Shown: piece after piece, positions 1 through 10,888 of the stretch
Layout of the letters: each line of letters begins with the position of its first letter
Position numbering within the stretch: position 1 is the first letter of the stretch
Assembly (NCBI GenBank): GCA_900545725.1
Contig: URAI01000011.1
Span: 1-41,111 of the forward strand
Direction: 5' to 3'
Length of the DNA stretch: 41,111 nt
Origin: an uncultured Eubacterium sp.
Lineage (GTDB): Bacteria > Bacillota > Clostridia > Lachnospirales > Lachnospiraceae
The notes under the pieces: model-generated
What the model was told of the DNA's origin: nothing
What the model saw: only the letters and a program-made list of their open reading frames with translations
Database searches by the model: none
Translations under genes and position numbers: made by a program

Positions 1-1698
1 CTTAAAATAAATATTCTTCTGATTATAATCAATCTCAAATTCATCACTCGTTATGATATCATCGCCAATGTACTCTTCCAGCTTTGCCACAAGTCTTACA
101 GGATTAGTAAGAGTCGCATATATGCCAAATTTCAAAAATGTATTCTCATCATAGTAACATGTCAGTCCAGCATCCTGTCCCGGATATAACTGTGGCATGT
201 CCATCTTTGCTTCAACGGTAAACTTAAAATCCTGCTGTCTCCTCAAGAGAATATTCTTAGCATGCATGGAATTAAGATTATATGTGCTTCCCTTAATATA
301 TACTCTCGAGTCCTTAAGAAATACTCCATCAGCCTCAGGTGTCCTTGGAAACATCCAGTCAGTACTTAAATAATCTTCTTCAAAATCATCATCCATATGT
401 GATTCCCATATTGTCTCAGGAAGAGCCGGCTTGATCTGCAGCACACTCGGTCCGTCCAGATTATTAACTACCGGCCATCCATCCGCTGTCCAGCTTACCG
501 GATCAAGTGCCGTCTCCCTGCCTAACATGCTGTAACCATCGCCAATCTTACGTCCACACAGATATACCATATACCAGTCACCATTCTGTGTCTGTACCGG
601 CTTACCATGTCCACAACGCTGTATAATTGCTGATTCATCATTCTGCCGCATTATAGGATTATATGGACATGGCTCATAATTTCCCATAAGCGTCTTACTT
701 CTTGATACAGTAATCCTGTGTCCCGGACCTGTACCACCTTCCGCCTGAAACAGATAATAATAACCATCTTTTTTTAATAAATGTGGTCCCTCTGATGCTC
801 TCTTATTATCACCATAATATAATAACGATGCTTCTGATATCTGCTTTGTAGCATCTTCATTTAACTCAAATATCCTTGCTCCTCTGTTAAGAAGCATATA
901 TCTTCTTCCATCATCATCATTAAATATAGATGGGTCAATTCCATCTTCATCAATAATCGCAGGTCTGCTATAAGGTCCTTCTGGTCTGTCTGAGCTTACA
1001 ACTATCTGTTTTCTGTACACATTACCATCATCATTCATTCTATATGTGGCAGTAATGTAAAACTTCTCCTTATAATATGAAATATCAGGTGCCCAATACC
1101 CTCTGCCACCCTCAAGATTATCTATGCCAGCCCATTCAGGATTAGTTATTGCATATCCGATAATCTTCCAGTGTATAAGATCCTTAGACATTGAAACAGG
1201 AATACATGGAAAGTATATAAATGTTGAATTAACCATATAATATGTATCATCAACCCTTACAATTGATGGGTCAGGATACATTCCCGTTCTTATAGGATTA
1301 TGATACATATTCTCAAGTGAAGCTCCTGTTACCTCTTTAAAATAATCCTCAAGCTCAAAGAACTTATTCTGTCTTGCAATCTCATATGGTGTAAGAAGAT
1401 AAATATCCCCACTTAACGGAGAAATTCCGACTTTTTCCACAAGATACCTGCATGTATCAACATTTCCCGACATTGCCGCATAATGAAGCATATTCTTATG
1501 ATTGTCATCAGTAATATTCATGCTTGCTCTTGAATATTCAACAATATACCTGACAAGCTTAAGATTACCTGTCTTAGCCGCAAGCAATGCCATAAGCACG
1601 CCTTTTTCATCTTTCTCATCAATAAGTTCAGGTTTATCCTCCAATATTCTCTTAACCTCAGGAATATTCTCAAAATATATAGCCTCTCTTATTGTCAT
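1..1698 (-). CDS. Ankyrin-repeat glycoside hydrolase family 43 (3' end outside window)
   Basis: Probable beta-xylosidase/arabinofuranosidase-type enzyme acting in the cytoplasm, since no signal peptide is visible. The start is ATG at 1698 behind AGGAGGGG. The 566 visible codons are all open and the gene leaves the window. Residues 1-125 form two to three ankyrin-like repeats (LHYAAMSGNVDTCRYLVEK). The five-bladed GH43 domain begins near residue 134. Its three expected acidic residues are visible: D143 in YPDPS, D255 in GIDPS and E303 in SEGPHL. After about residue 400 a beta-rich region looks like the C-terminal concanavalin-like domain of GH43 xylosidases. It lies downstream of a sugar ABC system, so it probably cleaves the imported oligosaccharide. 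The ankyrin fusion is unusual; the exact sugar specificity is inferred. Confidence 0.88.
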   Translation of the reverse strand, partial: MTIREAIYFENIPEVKRILEDKPELIDEKDEKGVLMALLAAKTGNLKLVRYIVEYSRASMNITDDNHKNMLHYAAMSGNVDTCRYLVEKVGISPLSGDIYLLTPYEIARQNKFFELEDYFKEVTGASLENMYHNPIRTGMYPDPSIVRVDDTYYMVNSTFIYFPCIPVSMSKDLIHWKIIGYAITNPEWAGIDNLEGGRGYWAPDISYYKEKFYITATYRMNDDGNVYRKQIVVSSDRPEGPYSRPAIIDEDGIDPSIFNDDDGRRYMLLNRGARIFELNEDATKQISEASLLYYGDNKRASEGPHLLKKDGYYYLFQAEGGTGPGHRITVSRSKTLMGNYEPCPYNPIMRQNDESAIIQRCGHGKPVQTQNGDWYMVYLCGRKIGDGYSMLGRETALDPVSWTADGWPVVNNLDGPSVLQIKPALPETIWESHMDDDFEEDYLSTDWMFPRTPEADGVFLKDSRVYIKGSTYNLNSMHAKNILLRRQQDFKFTVEAKMDMPQLYPGQDAGLTCYYDENTFLKFGIYATLTNPVRLVAKLEEYIGDDIITSDEFEIDYNQKNIYFK

Positions 1699-1887
1699 CT
1701 TATATTCCCCTCCTCTCAATAACCGGTTTTTGTCATTATTATTTCTAATATTAATAAACATATAATTCTTTTAAAACCTGCAAAAACTTTATTAATCCCA
1801 CAATAACATGATTACTTTGCCTGAATAAAAGAATATATTTAAACCCGATAAACTGTATATCAGCCATAATGATATAATTACTCTCCT

Positions 1888-1916
1888 ATTATAACGGAAT
1901 GTTCCAATTAATTCTA
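1888..1916 (-). promoter_or_regulatory. Weak candidate promoter for the GH43 gene
   Basis: The minus strand has a perfect TATAAT at 1893-1888. A poor -35 (TAGAAT) lies 17 bp upstream. A GGAA/TTCC dyad sits in the spacer and could be an operator. The element lies between the operon terminator and the GH43 start, so GH43 may have its own promoter. The rest of the 1699-1983 gap is AT-rich with no other clear feature. Confidence 0.25.
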
Positions 1917-1983
1917 CATAATAACCGTAAGTATCACTAAATATTACAGAAAAAAATGTCATCACCCAATATATCTTTAACCA

Positions 1984-2012
1984 CAAAAACCCGGAGCCAT
2001 AAGACTCCGGGT
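1984..2012 (-). terminator. Intrinsic terminator of the sugar ABC operon
   Basis: An 8-bp perfect stem ACCCGGAG/CTCCGGGT (2012-1989) has an 8-nt loop and is followed on the minus strand by a T run (GGGTTTTTGTGG). It lies 22 bp after the stop of the second permease. It separates the transporter genes from the GH43 gene. Confidence 0.9.
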
Positions 2013-2033
2013 AAGATATTACGTGTTTTATTA

Positions 2034-2903
2034 TTATTCCTTAACGGCACCGATATTAACACCCTGTACAAAGTAATTCTGACAGAATGGGTAAATAATA
2101 GCGAATGGTAAAATAGCAACGATAACGGCTGCATTCGCAATAGTATTAGGATCAATACCATCACCATTATTAGGAATATCATTATCCATAACCATGTTAC
2201 GCAACTTAATCTGGAAGTTGAAAAGGTTATTATTTGTTACATAAATCTTGAAGTTAGTATAATCGTTCCAGAACTGTACGGCAAACATAAGACCGATAGA
2301 TGCTAAAGCTGCCTTTGAAAGTGGAAGAACGATCTTGAAGAATGTACCCATTGGAGAACATCCATCAATCTCTGCTGCTTCAAATAACGCTTCTGGTATA
2401 CCTTCAAAGAAGTTTCTCATAAGTACCAGATTATATACGTTAATCGCAAGTGGAAGAATTACTGAAAACAGTGTATCCAGTAAGTGTAATTCCTTCATAA
2501 CAAGGTACTTAGGAATCATACCACCATCGAAAATCATTGTGAACAGAAGCATGTAAGCAAAAAGATTTCTGCCTGGCATTTCCCACTGAATAAGTACATA
2601 AGCACCTAATGTAGCTAATAATAAGCCTAAGAATGTACCAGCAACTGTTACTATACATGAAATTAAGAATGGTCTGTATAAAGCTGACTTAGATATAACT
2701 TCACCATAACCACCAAATGTGAACTGCTGTGGCCAGAAGTTCATACCATATCCAGCTGTCTTATCAAATGAATCGACAATAACTTTCCAGATAGGAACCA
2801 TGATTATAAGTGCGATTAAAATAAATATAATTGCATTAACAATAGGGAAAATTTTGATTTTTTTCTTCTTTTTATTTGTAACTACAACTTGTTCTTTACT
2901 CAT
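2034..2903 (-). CDS. Sugar ABC transporter permease, LplC/YtcP (MalG-like) family
   Basis: One of two membrane subunits of a CUT1-type oligosaccharide importer. The 289 residues match the family length. A Lys-rich cytoplasmic N-terminus (KKKKKIKIF) is followed by about six membrane segments. The ATPase-contact EAA motif is seen as EALFEAAEIDGCSPMGTFFK, near residue 180. The start is ATG at 2903 with a strong GGAGGAGG upstream. It begins 15 bp after the other permease and ends at a terminator, so it is the last gene of the transporter operon. No ATPase gene is present; such systems usually share a common MsmX-type ATPase (family knowledge). Confidence 0.93.
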   Translation of the reverse strand: MSKEQVVVTNKKKKKIKIFPIVNAIIFILIALIIMVPIWKVIVDSFDKTAGYGMNFWPQQFTFGGYGEVISKSALYRPFLISCIVTVAGTFLGLLLATLGAYVLIQWEMPGRNLFAYMLLFTMIFDGGMIPKYLVMKELHLLDTLFSVILPLAINVYNLVLMRNFFEGIPEALFEAAEIDGCSPMGTFFKIVLPLSKAALASIGLMFAVQFWNDYTNFKIYVTNNNLFNFQIKLRNMVMDNDIPNNGDGIDPNTIANAAVIVAILPFAIIYPFCQNYFVQGVNIGAVKE

Positions 2904-2918
2904 TATCTATCCCTCCTC

Positions 2919-4376
2919 CTATACGATACCGCGTCCGCGGACTTTCTTACTTGCATAGTTACATCCTAATACAAGAATCATACCTACAAATGACTTAAAT
3001 AAACCTACGGCTGTTGTATAACCATAATCTGAGTTACCACTACCGAATGTCTTACGGTATACGTATGTCTGAAGAACGTTAGAAACGTTAAGTACGGCAT
3101 CATTCATTGTAACGAATACTGATTCGAAAAGGTTCATAACCTTAGCAAGGTTAAGAATGAATACAGTGATAATTGTATTAGCTAATGCTGGAAGTGTGAT
3201 ATAGATAAGTCTCTTCCATCTGTTAGCACCATCAATCTGAGCTGCTTCGTAAAGGTCAGGGCTGATTCCTGATAATGTAGCAAGGAAGAGGATTGTTGAC
3301 CAACCTGTATCCTTCCATACATTGATGAAGAAGAATGTACCTGTCCAATATCTAACATCGCCTAAGAAGAAGATAGGCTCTTTTAATACTCCAATATTAA
3401 CAAGGAACTGGTTTACCATACCTGAACCATTTACTGAAAGGATTAATCTGAAGATAGAAGCAACAACAACCCATGACATGAAATGTGGTAAGTAAACAAT
3501 TGTCTGTACTGTCTTCTTGAAAGCCATGTTAGTAAGCTCGTTAAGAAGAAGTGAAATAATAACTGCGGCACCTGTATTTAAAATCAACTTAACAATTGAA
3601 AGTACAAGTGTGTTTCTAAATGCCTGCCAGAAGAACGTATCATTCGTAAACATCTGGGCAAAATGCTTAAGACCTACATAATATGGGTCTCTGATTATGT
3701 ATTTAGTAAAGGCGTATCTACAACCAAGCATTGGCCAGTAGTTAAAAAGAAGTACCATTATGAATACTGGTAAGAACATTAAGTAGAACCATCTGTAATA
3801 GTAAATCTTAGCCCAAATATTCTTATTAATAGAATTTGTCAAATACTTTGCATCAACGTTGTTTTCTTTTTTGAAATACTTCATTATATCAAAGAAACAA
3901 CCTGCAACACCAATTATAAGACCAATAATTACAACAAATAAACCACATCCGACTGCATAGTCACCCTGTGATAATAAATTTGTTAATGAAACAACTGAGT
4001 AGCTCTTTCTTCCTGTATATCCTCTGAAATTAATAGCTACAAATGAAACAATAAAGATTACACCTGCTACACAAGTAGGTATAATTGAAAGAAATTCTTT
4101 TTTAATAGCAACTAATACTATAGCAACTATTATAGCCAGCATGTATAAATACCACATTGCAGAAATGTCAATATTCATAAAGCTGTATGCATCAGAAATC
4201 TGATCAGGATCAGTATTCTGAACGAATGGCAACATACCACCTACGAATGCAATAACTAAACCAATGATGGCTACTACCATGATGTTGTCTGACTTTCTGT
4301 TACCAACCTTAGCACCACACTTTGGGCAAACTTTTGCATGTTTAGGTAATTCTGTGTTACAAGACTTACATTGCAT
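2919..4376 (-). CDS. Zinc-ribbon LplB-type sugar ABC permease with an extra N-terminal membrane domain
   Basis: Second permease of the importer. From about residue 185 on it is a normal LplB-family protein, with six membrane segments and the EAA loop LYEAAQIDGANRWKRL. The first 185 residues are extra. A zinc ribbon with C3, C6, C17 and C20 (CKSC...CPKC) is followed by about four hydrophobic helices between residues 30 and 165. Typical LplB proteins are about 300 residues, so this 485-residue form is a fusion. The reading frame is continuous and the start is ATG at 4376 (GGAAAGAGGG upstream). The ribbon would face the cytosol; its role is unknown. Confidence 0.9.
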   Translation of the reverse strand: MQCKSCNTELPKHAKVCPKCGAKVGNRKSDNIMVVAIIGLVIAFVGGMLPFVQNTDPDQISDAYSFMNIDISAMWYLYMLAIIVAIVLVAIKKEFLSIIPTCVAGVIFIVSFVAINFRGYTGRKSYSVVSLTNLLSQGDYAVGCGLFVVIIGLIIGVAGCFFDIMKYFKKENNVDAKYLTNSINKNIWAKIYYYRWFYLMFLPVFIMVLLFNYWPMLGCRYAFTKYIIRDPYYVGLKHFAQMFTNDTFFWQAFRNTLVLSIVKLILNTGAAVIISLLLNELTNMAFKKTVQTIVYLPHFMSWVVVASIFRLILSVNGSGMVNQFLVNIGVLKEPIFFLGDVRYWTGTFFFINVWKDTGWSTILFLATLSGISPDLYEAAQIDGANRWKRLIYITLPALANTIITVFILNLAKVMNLFESVFVTMNDAVLNVSNVLQTYVYRKTFGSGNSDYGYTTAVGLFKSFVGMILVLGCNYASKKVRGRGIV

Positions 4377-4440
4377 CTCTTCATACCCTCTTTCCTAATA
4401 TATTTTGTAAAATTAATACTTATTTTATAATTAAAAATAA

Positions 4441-4490
4441 GCTAAAAATCAGAATCCACACCGGGTAGTCTCCCACCCGCGAGTGGATTC
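4441..4490 (-). terminator. Hairpin with T run between binding protein and permeases
   Basis: On the minus strand GAATCCAC (4490-4483) pairs with GTGGATTC (4459-4452). An inner CGGGT/ACCCG stem stacks on it, and TGATTTTTAGC follows. It lies 58 bp after the binding-protein stop and 65 bp before the permease start. This fits a partial terminator or 3'-stabilising hairpin that keeps the binding protein more abundant than the permeases. Confidence 0.7.
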
Positions 4491-4547
4491 TTGAAAATAC
4501 TGCAGATATTAAATATTATACATATTAAATATCCGGCTTGTGTTAAA

Positions 4548-6125
4548 TTACTTGTTTAAAGACTTAACTACTGTATCACTTAATGAACCAACTGTTGTCT
4601 TATAGTAGTTCATACCTTCAGATACTGTCATGTTACCAAGAGCAACCTGAGCTACAACATAGTTTCTAGCCTGGTTGATATCTGTGATATTCTCTGATAA
4701 CTCTGTTGTCATTGGAAGTGGAGTAGCAACCTTAGAATTCTTAGCGAAGAATTCACCATTAGAGATAGCTACCTCTGACATTGTTGCACTTCCTGGATCT
4801 GTTCCATTCTTGTACTTAGCAAGAGCAAGAATTGGATCGATGTGGTTCTTCTGCATTAATGAGTTTGGCTTTTCAGGTGATGGTAACATATGGAATGTTC
4901 CTTCTGTATATTCCTTACCCTGATCTTCCTTACCCTGTAATGTTACAGTCTCAGCCTTAGTATCCCAGTGAGTACCCTTAGCACCATATTCCCAAGCTGT
5001 CTGGATGTCGCCACCATCAAGCATTGTGTCGATAAAGTACTTAAAGATTCCTTCAGGATTCTTAGCAGCTGTTGTAATACACCAGCATGGTGCAATTCTT
5101 TCTACATATGAACCCAATTCACTGATTGGCTTAATAGCAACAAGTTCATCATCAAGTCCCTTATTCTTAAGGTTTGTCTTAAGTGTATAAGCCCATGTAC
5201 CAGCCCAGTATGTAAATACACCTGATTCAGCAGATGCATCTGTTGAGTAGAACTTATCACGTGCATTAGCTGTTGAGTTATTAACTGATTCCTTATCAAT
5301 TACGCCATCATTAACGGCTGTCTGAAGTCTCTGTAAAGCTTCTTCCATAGCCTTTTCAGCGAAACCATCAACATACTTTCCTGATGAATCCTTGTAGAAT
5401 GTGTAATTAGCCTTCTGGAAGAATTCTGGTAAGTAGTTAGTATATGGAGCTTCGTTACTTACAAATCCTGGTGAAGAAATTACATAGTGACCAGCTGATG
5501 CAGCTAACTTCTTTAAGATACCATAGTATGTCTCGAAATTCATCTGCTCATCTGCAAGCTTAGAAGAATCAATACCAGCCTTGTCTAACCAAGCCTTCTT
5601 GATATATGTACAACATCCGTTACCACGGTATGGAGAGAAGCCGTACATAGCCTGTGTTCCATCTTCACCATTAACCATAAGTGCTGAAAGAACATTATCA
5701 GCTGTATCAATAAGTCTGCCTGATTTCTTTGTTTCAGAATTAGCCCATGCATCTGTCATGTTCCAAAGGAATCCGTTAGATGCATATAATGCATAATAAT
5801 CTGATGAAAGTAATACTACATCTGGCATTGTGTCATCTGAGTTGAATGCGTTAGCTACTGCATCGTAGTAACCAGAGTGGTCTGGACGCTTCCATTCAAT
5901 ATCAAGTCCTGTTAAATCCTTGAGATATGCATAGAACGCTTCAGCACCATTAGTTTCTGTAACGATTGTGCTATCTGCCATTACTGTGAATTTGTCAGGT
6001 TTTGTAACCTCTTTGCTTGATGAACTGCTTGTGCTGCTGCCTGAGTCACTACCACAAGCAACAAGTCCCATTACTGAAGTAAGTGTTAAACCTACAGCAG
6101 TAAGCTTTTTAACTGTTTTCTTCAT
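4548..6125 (-). CDS. Extracellular sugar-binding lipoprotein of the ABC importer (LplA-like)
   Basis: Family 1 solute-binding protein that captures oligosaccharides at the cell surface. I take ATG at 6125 (MKKTVKKLTAVG), because AGGAGGG lies about 13 bp upstream; an open frame reaching back to 6179 has no support. The signal peptide ends in a lipobox (LVAC-G, Cys near residue 24). A Ser-rich linker follows, then a bilobed binding domain of about 480 residues; total 525 aa, as expected. It is the first gene of the operon and faces a good promoter. The substrate is inferred from the GH43 neighbour: xylo- or arabino-oligosaccharide. Confidence 0.92.
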   Translation of the reverse strand: MKKTVKKLTAVGLTLTSVMGLVACGSDSGSSTSSSSSKEVTKPDKFTVMADSTIVTETNGAEAFYAYLKDLTGLDIEWKRPDHSGYYDAVANAFNSDDTMPDVVLLSSDYYALYASNGFLWNMTDAWANSETKKSGRLIDTADNVLSALMVNGEDGTQAMYGFSPYRGNGCCTYIKKAWLDKAGIDSSKLADEQMNFETYYGILKKLAASAGHYVISSPGFVSNEAPYTNYLPEFFQKANYTFYKDSSGKYVDGFAEKAMEEALQRLQTAVNDGVIDKESVNNSTANARDKFYSTDASAESGVFTYWAGTWAYTLKTNLKNKGLDDELVAIKPISELGSYVERIAPCWCITTAAKNPEGIFKYFIDTMLDGGDIQTAWEYGAKGTHWDTKAETVTLQGKEDQGKEYTEGTFHMLPSPEKPNSLMQKNHIDPILALAKYKNGTDPGSATMSEVAISNGEFFAKNSKVATPLPMTTELSENITDINQARNYVVAQVALGNMTVSEGMNYYKTTVGSLSDTVVKSLNK

Positions 6126-6155
6126 AAACCTATAAACCCTCCTTTTTGGTCTTAA

Positions 6156-6171
6156 TGGGGAACCACCCCCA
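6156..6171 (-). promoter_or_regulatory. Leader hairpin in front of the binding-protein gene
   Basis: TGGGG (6171-6167) and CCCCA (6160-6156) form a 5-bp GC-rich stem with a 6-nt loop in the leader, just upstream of the ribosome site. It is a GC-rich patch in an AT-rich leader. A role in mRNA stability or translation is only an inference. Confidence 0.3.
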
Positions 6172-6194
6172 CCGGTCATTTATTTGACATTAGT

Positions 6195-6223
6195 ATAATA
6201 TCATTTTTGTACTATTTTAACAA
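6195..6223 (-). promoter_or_regulatory. Promoter of the sugar ABC operon
   Basis: Minus-strand TTGTTA (6223-6218), a 17-bp spacer and TATTAT (6200-6195) with a TG just upstream (extended -10). It lies about 70 bp before the chosen ATG. A second TTTTAACAA copy at 6231-6239 repeats the -35 flank. The rest of the gap to 6512 is AT-rich and holds the palindrome at 6281. Confidence 0.6.
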
Positions 6224-6280
6224 GAGGAATTTTAACAAATCTTGTACTTTTTTTAATTTTTCTGTGAAAACCCAGTATTT

Positions 6281-6296
6281 ATGCGACTTTTCGCAT
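6281..6296. promoter_or_regulatory. Perfect palindrome upstream of the ABC promoter
   Basis: ATGCGA-CTTT-TCGCAT is a perfect 6-bp inverted repeat about 58 bp upstream of the -35 of the ABC operon. A long T run follows it on the plus strand, but no plus-strand gene precedes it, so an operator is more likely than a terminator. No regulator gene is in the window. Confidence 0.3.
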
Positions 6297-6512
6297 TAAT
6301 TTTTTTTTAACAATTTATTCATTTTTCTTAAATTTTATATTATGCAAATCAATATAATACTATTTGAATATATGCATTTATGTAAAATATGCACTATCCA
6401 TTGCAAAAATGCCCTTATTTTTTACATCACTTTTACAATATATTGTTTACATTTCACATTTTTTGTAATTCTTTTGTGCTTTATTACCATTGTTAATTTT
6501 TTATTCATAATT

Positions 6513-7154
6513 TTACAGCAATATTATCTCTCCTGATGGTACTTTACTGTATTTTTGTTCTCCTTCTTTTATAACTTCAAGATTTCCTGAAAAACGGTCA
6601 GTTATTATATGTACAAAGTGCACATAGTCATCCTTTGGTATGAGCAGCTTCATATGCACTTTTTCTGTATATTGTATATCTTCAATAGTCACTCTCTCCT
6701 CTTCACAGATGTACCTGATTTTACCCATGTTATTATAGTCTGTATCAATATATGCACTCACACCCTCTATTGCATCTATAATTTCACTTTTATCAAGTCC
6801 CTTTTTAGAAGCCTCCTGATATGCTCTTATAAGACCTCCTGTACCAAGCAGTGTTCCTCCAAAATATCTTGTAACTACTATCAGGCAGTTATGCACCTGC
6901 GATGCAGCTATTATATCCATTATAGGCTTTCCTGCCGTTCCCTGAGGTTCCCCGTCGTCACTGAATTTTTGTATTTCATTATTATCTCCTATAATATATG
7001 CATAACAATTATGTCTGGCATCCCAATATTTTTTCTTAATGCCGTTAATTATATCCGCCGCCTTTTCCTCACTGTCAACGTTATATACATGGGCAATAAA
7101 TCTTGATTTTTTCTCTACAATTTCATCCGTTCCATTCTTATATACAATCTTCAT
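6513..7154 (-). CDS. yigZ: YigZ/IMPACT family protein (UPF0029)
   Basis: A 213-aa protein of the YigZ (B. subtilis YvyE) family, which is related to eukaryotic IMPACT and has an uncertain role in translation or stress. The N-terminal domain shows the family signature: KSRFIAHVYNVDSEEKA near residue 16, DDGEPQGTAGKPI near residue 66 and VTRYFGGTLLGTGGLIRAYQ near residue 95. The C-terminal ferredoxin-like UPF0029 domain follows. The start is ATG at 7154 behind AAGGGAG. It appears monocistronic; no clear terminator follows it. Confidence 0.93.
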   Translation of the reverse strand: MKIVYKNGTDEIVEKKSRFIAHVYNVDSEEKAADIINGIKKKYWDARHNCYAYIIGDNNEIQKFSDDGEPQGTAGKPIMDIIAASQVHNCLIVVTRYFGGTLLGTGGLIRAYQEASKKGLDKSEIIDAIEGVSAYIDTDYNNMGKIRYICEEERVTIEDIQYTEKVHMKLLIPKDDYVHFVHIITDRFSGNLEVIKEGEQKYSKVPSGEIILL

Positions 7155-7302
7155 AAATATTAAGCTCCCTTAATAATTTTTTAATTTCAATATTTATTAA
7201 ACAGATTATCACTGCTGTCTGCCGGCTCTTATCACAATCAGGCTCTGGCACAGCACAATCCTATAACAATATATTAATAAGCTTACATTATACCTTATTC
7301 AT

Positions 7303-7331
7303 TTGTCAAAATTATTTATTTATGATATAAT
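7303..7331 (+). promoter_or_regulatory. Sigma-A promoter of the class A PBP gene
   Basis: TTGTCA (7303-7308), 17 bp and a perfect TATAAT (7326-7331). The predicted start of transcription is about 20 bp before the ATG at 7359. AAGGAGG at 7344-7350 is the ribosome site. Confidence 0.85.
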
Positions 7332-7358
7332 TTTTTTACTAAAAAGGAGGATTAATAT

Positions 7359-10205
<2,847 letters not shown>

Positions 10206-10208
10206 AAC

Positions 10209-10291
10209 AAGCTGTGGCATCAGACTTTATACCGTTTATAGATTAATATTTTTAATATCTATATAGTATAGTTGTCATAATGCCACAGCTT
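10209..10291. terminator. Bidirectional terminator between the PBP gene and the spoVA operon
   Basis: A 12-bp perfect stem AAGCTGTGGCAT (10209-10220)/ATGCCACAGCTT (10280-10291) encloses a 59-nt AT-rich loop with its own weak dyad. A T-rich run (CTTTTTTATT) follows on the plus strand. On the minus strand only TTGTTTTATG follows. The two flanking genes converge on it. Confidence 0.8.
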
Positions 10292-10307
10292 CTTTTTTAT
10301 TATTTTT

Positions 10308-10346
10308 TTATTATTCTTTTTTATTATTCTTTTTTATTATTCTTTT
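10308..10346. repeat. 13-bp tandem repeat, three exact copies
   Basis: The unit TTATTATTCTTTT occurs at 10308, 10321 and 10334 with no mismatch, and a degenerate copy lies just before. It sits in the spacer between convergent genes and has no coding capacity. Confidence 0.9.
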
Positions 10347-10398
10347 TAAGATTTTATTTCAATATCTCTTTTTATTATCTTTTGTCTTTTTATGTTTA

Positions 10399-10758
10399 TT
10401 ATTTTTTCTTCATTTTAGGTTCAAATATCCATGAAGCTATATAACTAAATACAAGTGCTGCTGACACTCCTACGGCACACGCTTTAAAACCGCCCTTAAA
10501 CAGTCCAAGAAATCCATCTTCTATAACTGCTTCTTTTATTCCCTTCCATAATACATTTCCAAAGCCAAGCAGCGGAACAGAAGCGCCTGCTCCTGCAAAA
10601 TCAAGAAACGGTTCATATACTCCAACTGCACCAAGCAATGCTCCAAGGCACACCAGAATAACCATTATTCTTCCGGGCATAAGTTTTGTATTATCCATAA
10701 GTATCTGAGTAAGCACGCATATAATTCCACCGGTTATAAATGCTTTAATAAATATCAT
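10399..10758 (-). CDS. spoVAE: Stage V sporulation protein AE
   Basis: Small membrane protein of the SpoVA channel, which moves dipicolinic acid into the forespore and releases it at germination. Its 119 residues are almost all hydrophobic helices. The SpoVAC/SpoVAE signature is visible: KAFITGGIICVLTQ at the N-terminus and FAGAGASVPLLGFG near residue 75. The start is ATG at 10758 with GGGGTG upstream. It is the last gene of the cluster; no spoVAF follows. A 130-bp gap before it holds degenerate direct repeats of TTTAA-rich sequence but no clear promoter. Confidence 0.93.
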   Translation of the reverse strand: MIFIKAFITGGIICVLTQILMDNTKLMPGRIMVILVCLGALLGAVGVYEPFLDFAGAGASVPLLGFGNVLWKGIKEAVIEDGFLGLFKGGFKACAVGVSAALVFSYIASWIFEPKMKKK

Positions 10759-10888
10759 CTGTCACACCCCATTCCAAATTTATATTATCAGCGCTTTAAA
10801 TTAAATATAGTAAGATTGTTCCTCTTTATCTCCAACACATTTATTACATTATATTTAACGCCTTAAGCTAAATATAATAATCACGTTT

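Noticed and set aside
6281..6310. Plus-strand intrinsic terminator (hairpin plus T run)
   Set aside because: No plus-strand gene lies upstream, so nothing would be terminated. More likely an operator or chance dyad.
6609..7106. 165-codon plus-strand frame opposite yigZ
   Set aside because: Antisense shadow of a well-supported YigZ gene, rich in Cys, Ile and Tyr, with no ribosome site.
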